Shown here piece by piece: positions 8,861 through 17,617 of a DNA stretch of 64,000 nt. The notes under the pieces were generated by a model. The model searched no databases, was not told where the DNA came from, and saw only the letters and a list, made by a program, of their open reading frames with translations. The stretch's first letter is position 1, and every line of letters begins with the position of its first letter. The stretch is from assembly GCA_965660945.1 (NCBI GenBank), contig CBFIBS010000008.1, forward strand, positions 1 to 64,000. The letters run 5' to 3'. Position numbers and translations under genes: made by a program. This DNA comes from UBA7985 sp002711265 (lineage in GTDB: Bacteria > Pseudomonadota > Alphaproteobacteria > UBA7985).

Positions 8861-10329
8861 CAATGCAGCCCCTGGGTCGGATCGATCTGCCCGGCCGGAA
8901 TACCGGTCTCGGTCAGCGGGAACACCTTGCCCCCGTTGAGCAGCCACTTGGGGTCAAAGCCGCGCTTGAGCGCCTTCATCTGCTCGAGGTCTTCGGGTGA
9001 GAACATCAGCGGCATATGATCGCGCTTCTCGATCCCGACACCGTGTTCGCCGGTGATGCAGCCCCCGGCATCGACGCAGACGCGCAGGATCTCGGCGCCG
9101 CACTCTTCGACCCGGTCGAGCACGCCGGGCTGATGGCTGTCGTACATGATCAGCGGATGCATGTTGCCGTCACCCGCGTGGAAGATATTGGCGATTTCAA
9201 AGCCGTAGCGATCACCAATTGCGTAAATTTGCTCCAGCACATCGGGCAGCTTGGTCACCGGGATGGTGCCGTCCATACACAGATAGTCCGGCGAAATCTG
9301 GCCGATGGCGCCAAAGGCACTCTTGCGACCCTTCCAGATGTTCTCTGCCGAAACAATATCCTCAGCGACACTGATCGAGGTTGCGCCGTGCTCCCGCGCC
9401 ATGGCCTCGACAAAGGCCAGCTCGGTTTCGATTTCGGCCTCGCTGCCCTCGACTTCGATGATCAGCAGAGCCTGCGCGTCGGTCGGGTACCCTGCGCCGG
9501 TAAAGCGTTCACAGGCGAGGATGGCGGGACGGTCCATGAACTCGATGGCGACCGGGGTCCGCCCGGTGGCCATGATCGCGGCCACGCAGGCGCCGGCTTC
9601 GAGGGCAGACGCGAACCCGGCGAGCAACGGCCGGGCGGCTTCGGGCTTGGGCATCAGCCGGACGGTGACTTCGGTGACGACGCCAAGCTGCCCCTCGGCA
9701 CCGACGATCAGGCCGAGCAGATCGTAACCGGGCAGGTCGAAGGCCTCGCCGCCGATCTCGACCACCTCACCCTCCATGGTCACGAAGGTGACCCCAAGGA
9801 TGTGGTTCGTCGTCACCCCATACTTCAGGCAGTGCGCCCCGCCTGAATTCATGGCGACGTTGCCGCCGATGGTGCAGGCGATCTGGCTGGAGGGGTCCGG
9901 CGCGTAGAACAGGCCAAGGTCGTCCACGGCCGTGGAAATGTTGCGGTTGGTGACGCCGGCCTGCACCCGGGCGGTCTGGTTCTCGGCGTTGACCTCGAGG
10001 ATCTCGTTCATCTTCGACAGTCCGAGCACCACTGTGTCCTGCTGGGGCAACGCCCCCCCGGCCAGCGACGTCCCCGCCCCGCGCGCCATCACCGGCACTT
10101 CGTTGTCGTGGCAGTATCGGAGCACCGCAGCAACCTGCGCCGTGTCTTCAGCCAGCACCACGAGCATGGGCACGGTGCGGTAGCAGGCGAGACCATCGGT
10201 CTCATAGCCTTTCAGCTCATTCGCTGATGTGATGAGCAAATCGTCATGACCGAGCAAAGCGCGTAGGTCACGCGCGATCTGCTGTCGTCGATCGAGCACC
10301 TCGGCGCGGGGGCTGGGCAGATTCAGCAT
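8860..10329 (-). CDS. glcD: Glycolate oxidase catalytic FAD subunit GlcD
   Basis: Catalytic flavoprotein that oxidises glycolate (or D-lactate) to the 2-oxo acid. Hallmarks are the FAD-binding RGAGTSLAGGAL and IGGNVAMNSGGAHCLKYG segments, and NIFHAGDGNMHPLI and GEHGVGIEKRD near the C-terminus, which carry metal/substrate residues of the FAD-oxidase C domain. The ATG at 10329 gives 489 residues and places YETDGL at the same depth as in E. coli GlcD; an in-frame ATG at 10380 would add 17 residues. Neither has a strong ribosome-binding site. The family's terminal LNPGK is here LNGGK. A GntR-type regulator lies just upstream. Confidence 0.95.
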   Translation of the reverse strand: MLNLPSPRAEVLDRRQQIARDLRALLGHDDLLITSANELKGYETDGLACYRTVPMLVVLAEDTAQVAAVLRYCHDNEVPVMARGAGTSLAGGALPQQDTVVLGLSKMNEILEVNAENQTARVQAGVTNRNISTAVDDLGLFYAPDPSSQIACTIGGNVAMNSGGAHCLKYGVTTNHILGVTFVTMEGEVVEIGGEAFDLPGYDLLGLIVGAEGQLGVVTEVTVRLMPKPEAARPLLAGFASALEAGACVAAIMATGRTPVAIEFMDRPAILACERFTGAGYPTDAQALLIIEVEGSEAEIETELAFVEAMAREHGATSISVAEDIVSAENIWKGRKSAFGAIGQISPDYLCMDGTIPVTKLPDVLEQIYAIGDRYGFEIANIFHAGDGNMHPLIMYDSHQPGVLDRVEECGAEILRVCVDAGGCITGEHGVGIEKRDHMPLMFSPEDLEQMKALKRGFDPKWLLNGGKVFPLTETGIPAGQIDPTQGLH

Positions 10330-10334
10330 GAGCG

Positions 10335-10406
10335 GACCAATTTCAACGTATTTTTTGGAAGCATGCTGATATCTAGGCATTAAATTGGTCTGAAAACAAG
10401 ACCAAT
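10335..10406. promoter_or_regulatory. Candidate operator cluster before glcD
   Basis: ATTGGTC at 10384-10390 faces GACCAAT at 10400-10406 with 9 bp between them, and a third GACCAAT half-site sits at 10335-10341. The half-sites resemble those bound by FCD-type GntR regulators such as the one encoded immediately upstream, but the usual spacing in FadR/PdhR sites is 1-3 bp, so this arrangement is atypical. Confidence 0.35.
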
Positions 10407-10422
10407 CTTCAAAATGCTGCCC

Positions 10423-11202
10423 TCAGAGCTTGAAGCCCTGCGCCTCGGCGCGCAGCCGTGCAGTCTCAAAACGCTGCCGCATTTTCAGCGCGCCGCTGAA
10501 GAAATCGATGATGAAGGTCAGGTGCGCCGCCATGGCGGCTTCCGCGCCGGGCACATCCCCGACCTCGATCGCCTCACAGATCTCCCGGTGCTGGTCGAGC
10601 AGGCGGTCGCGCCCGCCGGCTTCGAGGTAGACGACGTATCGGTTGTAAAACACGCCCCGGCGGATCAGCTCAAAGATCGACCGAAGCGAAAAGATCATCA
10701 TCGGGTTGTGGGTCGCCTCGGCGATCGAGAAGTGAAAGTCGGCGTCCAGTTCGGCGTCGCGGGCGGCATCGTCCTGATCGTGTGCGGCGGCCATGGCGTC
10801 GAAGCGGGCGCGGATGATCTGCCTGTCGAACGGCGTGGCGCGTTCCGCGGCCAGCCCGGCAGCCTTGGCTTCGAGCAGCAGGCGGAATTCCATGTAGTCG
10901 AGGTAGGCTTCCTCGTGGCGCGAGAACAGCTCGACCAGCGGCTCGGAGATGGCGGAGCCGACGATATTGGCGATGAAGGTGCCCCCGCCCTGCCGGGACT
11001 CGACCAAACCCTTTTCCTCGAGCGCCTTGAGCGCCTCGCGCAGGGTCTGGCGGGAAACGTCGAGCCGGTCGGCGAGGTCGCGCTCGCTGGGCAGGCGCTC
11101 GCCGTCGCGCAGGGTGCCGTGGAGGATCATCTCCTCGACCTGCTCGACCACGGCCTCGGCCATGCGCGTATGCTCAACCTTCCTGAACTTGTCCTTGCTC
11201 AC
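10423..11202 (-). CDS. FCD-domain GntR regulator of the glycolate operon
   Basis: Transcription factor of the FadR/PdhR/LldR/GlcC group. The 259 residues open with a winged helix-turn-helix at about 12-75 (LPSERDLADRLDVSRQTLREAL, then the wing QGGGTF), followed by an all-helical FCD ligand-binding domain at about 100-225 with the family's metal-site pattern DADFHFSIAEATHNP and later H residues. It is in line with glcDEF downstream and an MFS gene and CoA lyase upstream, so it likely senses glycolate, glyoxylate or a related 2-hydroxy acid. A near-perfect FadR-type palindrome sits 44 nt before its start, suggesting autoregulation. GlcC is a reasonable name by context, but the ligand is not shown. 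Confidence 0.88.
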   Translation of the reverse strand: MSKDKFRKVEHTRMAEAVVEQVEEMILHGTLRDGERLPSERDLADRLDVSRQTLREALKALEEKGLVESRQGGGTFIANIVGSAISEPLVELFSRHEEAYLDYMEFRLLLEAKAAGLAAERATPFDRQIIRARFDAMAAAHDQDDAARDAELDADFHFSIAEATHNPMMIFSLRSIFELIRRGVFYNRYVVYLEAGGRDRLLDQHREICEAIEVGDVPGAEAAMAAHLTFIIDFFSGALKMRQRFETARLRAEAQGFKL

Positions 11203-11245
11203 TCGCGTGCCCCCAACTCAGAGCCTCTATATAGGGACTCAAAGG

Positions 11246-11258
11246 CTGGTCTGACCAG
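11246..11258. promoter_or_regulatory. FadR-type palindromic operator before the GntR gene
   Basis: CTGGTC-T-GACCAG is a perfect inverted repeat with one central base, the layout of sites bound by FadR/PdhR-like regulators (TGGTnnnACCA core). On the minus strand it overlaps the -35 position of a TATATA -10 box at about 11229-11234, so bound regulator could block transcription of its own gene. Confidence 0.55.
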
Positions 11259-11259
11259 T

Positions 11260-12492
11260 CTACGGGCTCGATCCAGTACCGCCGAAGCGGACCAGCACAC
11301 CGAAGACGATCAGTGGAACCAGCAGAATCAGCGCGACGATCTGCAGCCCGGACCAGCCGAAAATCACCAGCACCAGGGCCGCCGACAGCGATCCGGCCGC
11401 CGAGAAACTCGACCCCAGCATGTCGTTGATCCCCTGCGCCCGCAGCTTCTCTCCCGGTGAGGCGAGCGAGGCGACCATGCTGCCGCTGCTGATAAACAGG
11501 AAGTTCCACGCCAGTCCGACAAGGATCAGGGCGGTAATGAAGGCCCACAGCGCCGGTGCCATGAGCGCTGTCAGCGCCGCCAGCGCCATCAGGATCATAC
11601 CCAGCGCAACGAACCGGTCCCGGCGCACCCAGCGAATCAGCAACCCGGAGATCAGCGACGGCCCGAACATAGCGAGCACGTGCCCCTGAATGACGTAGGT
11701 GCTGGCCTCGAAGCTGTGCCCGACGTTGCGCATCTCCAGCGATGTCGCGATCATCAGCAGGTTCATCAGACCGTAGGCCAGCCCCCCGCACAGGACGGCG
11801 AACCAGAACTTCGGGTTTGAAAGGACGACGAATTTGGTGCTCTGGCCGCTGGCCCTCGCCGCGGCCTGCTCGGCGCGTTTGGCCTGCGCTGCGCGGATGG
11901 TGTCGGCATCCTTGGGAAAGGGCAGCGCCAGCAGCATCAGCACCACTGTCCCCGTCACCGCCGAGAACATCAGAAACGCTGAGGTATAGCCCTCGAAGGG
12001 AAAGACGATCCCCGCAGATCGGGTCAGGCTGGGGCCGATCAGACCCGCGAGCACCCCGCCGAACATGGCCAGCGAAATCGCCTGATCGCGCAGGTCACCA
12101 GGGGAGCGGTCGATGGCTTCGAACCGCAGGAACCCCAGCCCGCCGAGGAATATCCCCATCAGCAAATGCCCCAGACAGAGCAGCACGAAGCTGTCCAACC
12201 ACATGGCCGAGGCCGAAATCAGCCCCGATCCCACACCGCCGAACAGCGTGGTCATCAGCGTCACCGGCTTGCGGCCGAACCGGCCCATGAGCATCGTCAG
12301 AGGCACGGCTGAACTCAGCATAGCGATGAATTGCAGGCCGTAGGGCAGCGTCGCCAGCTTGGGGTCCGGCGCAACTTCATTGCCCGCCAGCGAGGACACG
12401 GAAACCACGATGGTCGCGGCCGATGACCCCAGCCCCATACAGAGCGAGAGCACCAGCACGCCGACAGGCAGGCGTCGATAGGCACTGAACAT
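11260..12492 (-). CDS. MFS transporter of the glycolate cluster
   Basis: Major facilitator superfamily carrier of 410 residues with about twelve hydrophobic segments and the loop 2-3 signature MGRFGRKPVTL at about 69-79, plus a long polar central loop around 195-215 rich in Ala, Lys and Arg. It sits between the CoA lyase upstream (59 nt) and the GntR regulator downstream (57 nt) on the same strand, so it may import a 2-hydroxy acid or dicarboxylate used by this cluster. The substrate is inferred from context only. Confidence 0.82.
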   Translation of the reverse strand: MFSAYRRLPVGVLVLSLCMGLGSSAATIVVSVSSLAGNEVAPDPKLATLPYGLQFIAMLSSAVPLTMLMGRFGRKPVTLMTTLFGGVGSGLISASAMWLDSFVLLCLGHLLMGIFLGGLGFLRFEAIDRSPGDLRDQAISLAMFGGVLAGLIGPSLTRSAGIVFPFEGYTSAFLMFSAVTGTVVLMLLALPFPKDADTIRAAQAKRAEQAAARASGQSTKFVVLSNPKFWFAVLCGGLAYGLMNLLMIATSLEMRNVGHSFEASTYVIQGHVLAMFGPSLISGLLIRWVRRDRFVALGMILMALAALTALMAPALWAFITALILVGLAWNFLFISSGSMVASLASPGEKLRAQGINDMLGSSFSAAGSLSAALVLVIFGWSGLQIVALILLVPLIVFGVLVRFGGTGSSP

Positions 12493-12551
12493 AACTTACG
12501 GCGCTCCCACCAAGCGCTCCGGCCGACGGCGGCCCCGGCGCTGTTGCCCGG

Positions 12552-13409
12552 TCATATCAACCCGAAAGCACGGGCGCGCGCCAGCGTTTGTTCTGCACCC
12601 GGAAGATGCAGGCGTTCGACCATCACCCCGTCGAGCTGCACGGCGCCCCGGTCGGCGTTCTCGGGCTGGGCGAACAGCTTGACCACGGCCTGCGCGTGGG
12701 CCAGTGCCTCGGCCGAAGGGCTGAATGCGTGGTTGCAGGCGTCGATCTGGGCGGGGTGGATCAGGGTTTTGCCGTCCATCCCCAGCGCCGCCCCCTGCGC
12801 GCACTCGGCAGCGAAGGTATCGAGGTCGCGGAAATTATTGGAAACGCTGTCGAGCACCGACAGGCCGAAGGCAGAGGCCGCCAGCACCACTTGCGAGAGC
12901 CAGGGCACCATGGTCCAGCGATCTGCGACCAGCGCGGTGCCGGTGTCTTTGGCCAGATCATTGGTTCCGAGCACGAAGGCTTGCAGCTGCGGCGCTGCCT
13001 GGGCGGCACCGCGCGCCAGCGCGGCGATGTCGAGCACGGCCAGCGGGGTCTCGATCATCACCCACAGCCGCGCCGGGCAGCCTTGGAGCGCGGCAGAGCA
13101 GGCAGCAAGCTCATGCAGGGTGGAAATCTTCGGCACCAGCACGGCGTCGGCCTGCCGCGCGACGGTGATGTCGGCTTCGAACGCGGGACTGTCGAGGGCG
13201 TTGGTGCGCAGGATCAGGGGCCGCTGGCGCATCTCTGGGTCGACCATTGCCGCCGCAGCAGCCTGCCGGGCGGCGGCCTTTTCCGTCGGCGCTACGGAAT
13301 CTTCGAGGTCGAGGATAACGGCGTCGCAGGGCAGCGACGGCGCCTTGGCCAGCGCGCGCGGATTGTTAGCCGGCATGTACAGGGCCGAACGGGGCATAAA
13401 TTCAGTCAT
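12552..13409 (-). CDS. HpcH/HpaI (CitE-like) CoA ester lyase
   Basis: Member of the CitE/malyl-CoA lyase superfamily, Mg-dependent TIM-barrel enzymes that cleave or hydrolyse beta-hydroxyacyl-CoA such as malyl-, citramalyl- or citryl-CoA. The start ATG at 13409 gives MTEFMPRSALYMPANNP and 285 residues, normal for the family. Visible signatures are AVILDLEDSVAP (metal-binding Glu/Asp region), LWVMIETPLA (metal-binding Glu) and GMDGKTLIHPAQID, a strongly conserved C-terminal segment. It is the first gene of the cluster leading to MFS, regulator and glcDEF. Since malyl-CoA lyases interconvert malyl-CoA with glyoxylate and acetyl-CoA, a role next to glycolate oxidation is plausible, but specificity is not readable from sequence. 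Confidence 0.85.
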   Translation of the reverse strand: MTEFMPRSALYMPANNPRALAKAPSLPCDAVILDLEDSVAPTEKAAARQAAAAAMVDPEMRQRPLILRTNALDSPAFEADITVARQADAVLVPKISTLHELAACSAALQGCPARLWVMIETPLAVLDIAALARGAAQAAPQLQAFVLGTNDLAKDTGTALVADRWTMVPWLSQVVLAASAFGLSVLDSVSNNFRDLDTFAAECAQGAALGMDGKTLIHPAQIDACNHAFSPSAEALAHAQAVVKLFAQPENADRGAVQLDGVMVERLHLPGAEQTLARARAFGLI

Positions 13410-13646
13410 GACCCCGGACACAAACACCCTTTGCTGGGACTGTCGAGGTATGGCGGCCCTGCGAGCCGGGGGTTGGAACACCGCCTGAGATAGACTCGGA
13501 ACCCTGTGTGGAAGAGATGGAGTCGCGACACAAATTTGGGCTGAAATCCCGTATTTCCGTCGTTTACAGGATTTTTTAGGACCGATTTTCGGTTTATGGC
13601 GGATACCGTGTTGAATATTCACCGGCCAGTCAGATGAGGAGGCGGT
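13410..13646. promoter_or_regulatory. Divergent intergenic region between the CoA lyase and ald
   Basis: This 237-nt gap must hold the promoters of the glycolate cluster (minus) and ald (plus). It is relatively A+T-rich toward the ald side. I could not assign boxes with confidence. Confidence 0.35.
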
Positions 13647-14762
13647 ATGCGCGTCGGCGTTCCAAAGGAAATCAAAAACCGTGAATACCGGGTCGGCCTG
13701 ACCCCCGACAGTGTGCGCGAATTCGTCAGCCACGGTCACGAAGTGGTGGTCGAAACCGCTGCTGGTCACGGGGTTGGTGCCGCCGATCAGGACTACGTGC
13801 ACGCTGGAGCCAAGATCCTCGCCACCGCAGCCGAGGTCTTTGAGACAGCCGAGATGATCGTCAAGGTCAAGGAACCACAGGCCGTCGAGCGCGCTATGCT
13901 GCGCCCACACCACCTGCTCTATACCTACCTTCACCTCGCCCCTGATCCTGAACAGACCGAAGACCTGATCAAATCCGGCGCGACCTGCATCGCTTACGAG
14001 ACCGTTACGGCGGCGGGCGGCGGCCTGCCCCTGCTCAAGCCGATGTCCGAGGTTGCCGGGCGGATGTCCGTCCTCGCCGGGGCGCACTACTTGCAGAAGG
14101 CTACAAACGGCGCAGGCGTGCTGGTCAGCGGTGTTCCCGGCGTCGCGCCGGCGAATGTCGTGGTGATCGGCGGGGGCGTGGTTGGCTTCAACGCCGCTGA
14201 AATGGCTGTTGGCCTGCAGGCAAACGTCTCCATCTTCGATCGTAATCTGCTCACCCTTGAGCGCATCAATCACCACTTCGGCGCAGAGGCGCGTGCACTC
14301 TTCTCCACTTCTGCCGCCCTGAGTCAGGCAGTAGCAGAGGCTGATCTCGTGATCGGCGCCGTGCTGATCCCGGGCGCCAATGCGCCGAAGTTGGTGACTT
14401 CGGAGATGATTAAATCCATGAAGCCGGGCAGCGTCGTCGTCGACGTGGCCATCGACCAGGGCGGGTGCTTCGAGACCTCGAAGGCGACCACCCACGATGA
14501 CCCGATCTACGAAGTCGACGGCGTCGTTCACTACTGCGTTGCCAACATGCCCGGGGCCTATGCCCGTACTTCAGCCTACGCGCTGAACAATGCCACCCTG
14601 CCCTTCGGGCTGGCGCTGGCCGATAAGGGCTGGAAGCAGGCGCTGCGCGATGATGCCCATCTGGCGATGGGGCTGAACGTCTGGGACGGCAAGATCACCA
14701 ACGAACCGGTCGCACAGGCCCAGAACCTCCCCTTCACCCCGCTGAGTGAAGCCCTGGCCTGA
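13647..14762 (+). CDS. ald: Alanine dehydrogenase
   Basis: NAD-dependent alanine dehydrogenase, converting L-alanine reversibly to pyruvate and ammonium in the cytoplasm. The 371 residues match the family along their whole length: MRVGVPKEIKNREYRVG at the N-terminus, KVKEP with catalytic Lys 75, His 96 in LYTYLHLAP, the NAD-binding GGGVVGFNAA Rossmann motif near 175, and NMPGAYARTSAYALNNATLP toward the end. GAGGAGGCGG just before the ATG is a strong ribosome-binding site. It is monocistronic and convergent with glnE. Some family members also reduce glyoxylate to glycine in the presence of ammonium, which would fit the adjacent glycolate genes, but that is inference. Confidence 0.95.
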   Translation: MRVGVPKEIKNREYRVGLTPDSVREFVSHGHEVVVETAAGHGVGAADQDYVHAGAKILATAAEVFETAEMIVKVKEPQAVERAMLRPHHLLYTYLHLAPDPEQTEDLIKSGATCIAYETVTAAGGGLPLLKPMSEVAGRMSVLAGAHYLQKATNGAGVLVSGVPGVAPANVVVIGGGVVGFNAAEMAVGLQANVSIFDRNLLTLERINHHFGAEARALFSTSAALSQAVAEADLVIGAVLIPGANAPKLVTSEMIKSMKPGSVVVDVAIDQGGCFETSKATTHDDPIYEVDGVVHYCVANMPGAYARTSAYALNNATLPFGLALADKGWKQALRDDAHLAMGLNVWDGKITNEPVAQAQNLPFTPLSEALA

Positions 14763-14831
14763 TCCGGCACCGACGGCGGCGGGCAGCTTGGGTTCGCTCA
14801 GGCTCGCCCGTCCCGCGTCCGACCTTTACCG

Positions 14832-17447
14832 TCAATCCCGCCATTTTACCGGCTGTTCCTGATACTCGACCCAGTCGTAACCCAGCGCATGTGCCGGGTC
14901 GTCGATATGGGCCTGTACCTGCGCGCGCACGCGCTCGGTCACGGCGCTGATTTCTGCGGGCGTGACCCCCTGTTGCTCGAACCAGAGCGGTCCGAGCAGG
15001 CGCCCGGCGAAGAACCAGTCCCGCAACCGGCGCAAGTCCGCGACCAGCGGCTTCAGGCCGGCGTCCTCTGCGGCCCAGAGCGCGATCAGATCATCGTGCG
15101 CGGGGCTCTGGTCGAGCGGGAGCCGCGCCCCGTACCGCAGGGTCAGCGCCGCCAGCAGATATTCCAGTTCCATCAACCCGCCGGGACGCAGCTTGACCTC
15201 ACCCAGCGCGTCGGGGCGGTCATAGATCCGCTGATCCCGGAGCCGCAGCAGCATGCGGTAGGCATCGGCCGTCAGCTGATCCGGGTCACGAGGGCGGCGC
15301 AGGATGGCGTCGCGCACGGCGCGCACCCGCTCCTGCAGGTCCGGGGAGCCGGACAGCGGCCGCATCGGCACCTGCGCCAGATGCTCCCATGTCTTTGCAC
15401 CCTGCAGGTGGTGGCTCTCAAACGAGGCCAGCGAAATCGTCGGTGGCCCTGAGCGCCCCGAGGGTCGGAGCCGGGTATCGAGCTCCCACACCCGTCCTTC
15501 GCGCATTTGGGCGTTGAAGGCCGTGTTGAAGCGGGCTGCTACGGCGTTGGCCTCCTCCAGCGACCAGCCTTCTTCAACCACGAAAATCAGATCGAGATCG
15601 GAGTGCGGCGCCATGGCGTTCATGCCCAGCTTGCCCAGCCCGAGCACGCACAGCGGGAAGTGATCCAGCCCCATTTCCCCGGTGACCGTCTCAGCAACCA
15701 GCGTCAGCGCCGCCTCGGCCAGTGCAGTCAGGTGGCCTTCGGCGTCCTGCGTGGTGGCGGCCCCGCTGAACACGGACAGATAGGCGAGATAGAGCTGTTC
15801 GTTGACCCAGGCGCGGGCAGCTTCGAGCTTACCCTCATAAGAACCAGCGGCGGCCGTCATCGCCCGCCCCTGATCGAGTTCCGGCATGCGCGGCAGCGCC
15901 CCCGCCCGCCCAAGCAGGCCGTCGACCACGTGCGCGGACTGGTGCAGCAGCGATGCCATCGCCGGGGCGTGGAAAAGCGGCGGCAGCACGGCATCGAACA
16001 GCTTGGGGTCCTGGCTCAGCAGCTTGAGATACTGCCCCCGGTTTCCCAGCCGCCGGAACAGGTCGTCGACCTGCGCGATGGAGGCGGTCGGATCGTCACT
16101 TTCCTGCGCCAGTCTCAAGATCTTGTCCGGGGCTGCGCCTGCCCCGGCTTCAGCGCGCCAGGTGTGCAGGCGCTGGTCGACAACCTGCGCACCGGGGTCG
16201 GGTTTTGTGGTCGAGTGGCCGACACCGGCGAGCTCGGCCGTGACGGTCGCGGCCTGCACCTGCGGGCGTTCGAACTCAGAGAACAGGCCGGAGACGCTGT
16301 CGTCGATAAAGCGCCGGGTCTCGACCAGCGCGTCGGCGAGCACCGGCCAGCCGTCAAATCCGCTGCGCTCGGCCAGCCAGGCCTGCTCGTCGGGGTCGGT
16401 GGGGACAAAGTGTGTGTGGGCATCGGCCCAGTATTGCACCCGGTTTTCCAGCCCCCGGAGCAGATGGTAACTGCGCCTGAGGCGTTCGGCGAGGTCGGCG
16501 TCGATGATGCCCTCGTCGGCCAGCCCCTGCAGCGCGTCCATGGTCACGGGCGTCTGCAGACGCGGATGCCTGCCGCCCCAGAGCAGCTGCTGGGCGTTGA
16601 CGAAGAATTCGATATCCCGGATGCCGCCGCGCCCGAGCTTGAGGTTGAAGCCTGCAGTCTGCTCGAGCGGGGTCTCGTGCCGACGTTCACCGGCGAGGTC
16701 GGGGTGTTCGGCGCGGATGCGGGTCTTGAGGTGGGCGACCTCCTCGATCATCGAGAAATCAAGGTGTCGCCGCCAGAGGTAGGGATGCAGGTCAGCGAGC
16801 AGCGTCTCGCCCGCCATCCGGTCGCCCGCGACCACGCGCGCCTTGATCATCGCCAGCCGCCGCCACGGCGCCGCACGGTAAAAGTGATAGTCCTCGGCGG
16901 CCTCGGTCGACATCGACAGGTCGGTCACCGACGGGTCGGGCCGCAACCGCCAGTCGGTGCGCCAGACGAACCGACCCGAACCATGCCCGTCGACAGTCTG
17001 GTTGAGGGTCCGCAGCACGCGCGCGGTGATATCTGTTCGCCCGACGAAGGCCGGCACAGGCACGGTGTCAGCGTCGTAGAAGGCGACCAGATCGACATCA
17101 CTGGAAAAATTCAGATCACCGCCGCCAAGCTTGCCCAGCCCGAGGATGAACAGCCCCGGCACCGGGGCCGCGGGGTCGAGGTCGGCTGGAACGTGGGACG
17201 CGGCCTGCCGGGTGCTACGCCAGGCTGCGGCCAGCGCAGAATCGAGGCTGGCGTCGGCGTAGGCGGACCAGTCTCGGCCCAGCTGAGCCACCGGGGCCTG
17301 CGCGCCATCTTCGGCAATATACCGCCGCTGTCGCGCCTGCTTCTCGGCCAGCATGCTGGCCCGCAGCGAGCCATCATTGTCAGCGTCGGCGCTGGCTTCA
17401 GCACGCGCGAGGCGCTCCTGCAGGGGCCATGGGGTGATTTCAGACAT
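14832..17447 (-). CDS. glnE: Bifunctional glutamine synthetase adenylyltransferase/deadenylylase GlnE
   Basis: Adds and removes AMP on glutamine synthetase in response to nitrogen status. The 871-residue protein has both nucleotidyltransferase domains: GLGKLGGGDLNFSSDVDL at about 103-120 (deadenylylase half) and GLGKLGMNAMAPHSDLDL near 615 (adenylylase half), each with paired Asp metal ligands, plus the GRGGIRDIEFF and LRPGGLMELEYL segments that follow each one. It is somewhat shorter than usual (E. coli 946), because the N-terminus before the first motif is about 100 residues instead of about 150; no upstream in-frame start restores it. Transcribed alone, convergent with ald. Confidence 0.95.
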   Translation of the reverse strand: MSEITPWPLQERLARAEASADADNDGSLRASMLAEKQARQRRYIAEDGAQAPVAQLGRDWSAYADASLDSALAAAWRSTRQAASHVPADLDPAAPVPGLFILGLGKLGGGDLNFSSDVDLVAFYDADTVPVPAFVGRTDITARVLRTLNQTVDGHGSGRFVWRTDWRLRPDPSVTDLSMSTEAAEDYHFYRAAPWRRLAMIKARVVAGDRMAGETLLADLHPYLWRRHLDFSMIEEVAHLKTRIRAEHPDLAGERRHETPLEQTAGFNLKLGRGGIRDIEFFVNAQQLLWGGRHPRLQTPVTMDALQGLADEGIIDADLAERLRRSYHLLRGLENRVQYWADAHTHFVPTDPDEQAWLAERSGFDGWPVLADALVETRRFIDDSVSGLFSEFERPQVQAATVTAELAGVGHSTTKPDPGAQVVDQRLHTWRAEAGAGAAPDKILRLAQESDDPTASIAQVDDLFRRLGNRGQYLKLLSQDPKLFDAVLPPLFHAPAMASLLHQSAHVVDGLLGRAGALPRMPELDQGRAMTAAAGSYEGKLEAARAWVNEQLYLAYLSVFSGAATTQDAEGHLTALAEAALTLVAETVTGEMGLDHFPLCVLGLGKLGMNAMAPHSDLDLIFVVEEGWSLEEANAVAARFNTAFNAQMREGRVWELDTRLRPSGRSGPPTISLASFESHHLQGAKTWEHLAQVPMRPLSGSPDLQERVRAVRDAILRRPRDPDQLTADAYRMLLRLRDQRIYDRPDALGEVKLRPGGLMELEYLLAALTLRYGARLPLDQSPAHDDLIALWAAEDAGLKPLVADLRRLRDWFFAGRLLGPLWFEQQGVTPAEISAVTERVRAQVQAHIDDPAHALGYDWVEYQEQPVKWRD

Positions 17448-17617
17448 GGTTCAGGTCTCTGGGTCGCTGACCGGGCGCGGTATCGGAACGCGGCGGTCGG
17501 GCTCCGGCCATTGTTCTATGCCGAAGTGGTAGCACAGCGCGGCGGCCTCATACCACCACCGTGCAGCGCGCCCAGCCGCCGAATTCACATCCCGCACGGG
17601 GGGCTGGGAGGGGGGGG

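Noticed and set aside
12552..14531. A 659-codon minus-strand frame across the lyase and ald
   Set aside because: Only the part from 13409 is protein-like; the rest is antisense to ald.
17451..17600. Small open frame ending PRPVSDPET before glnE
   Set aside because: No good start or ribosome-binding site and no family I recognise; left as intergenic.
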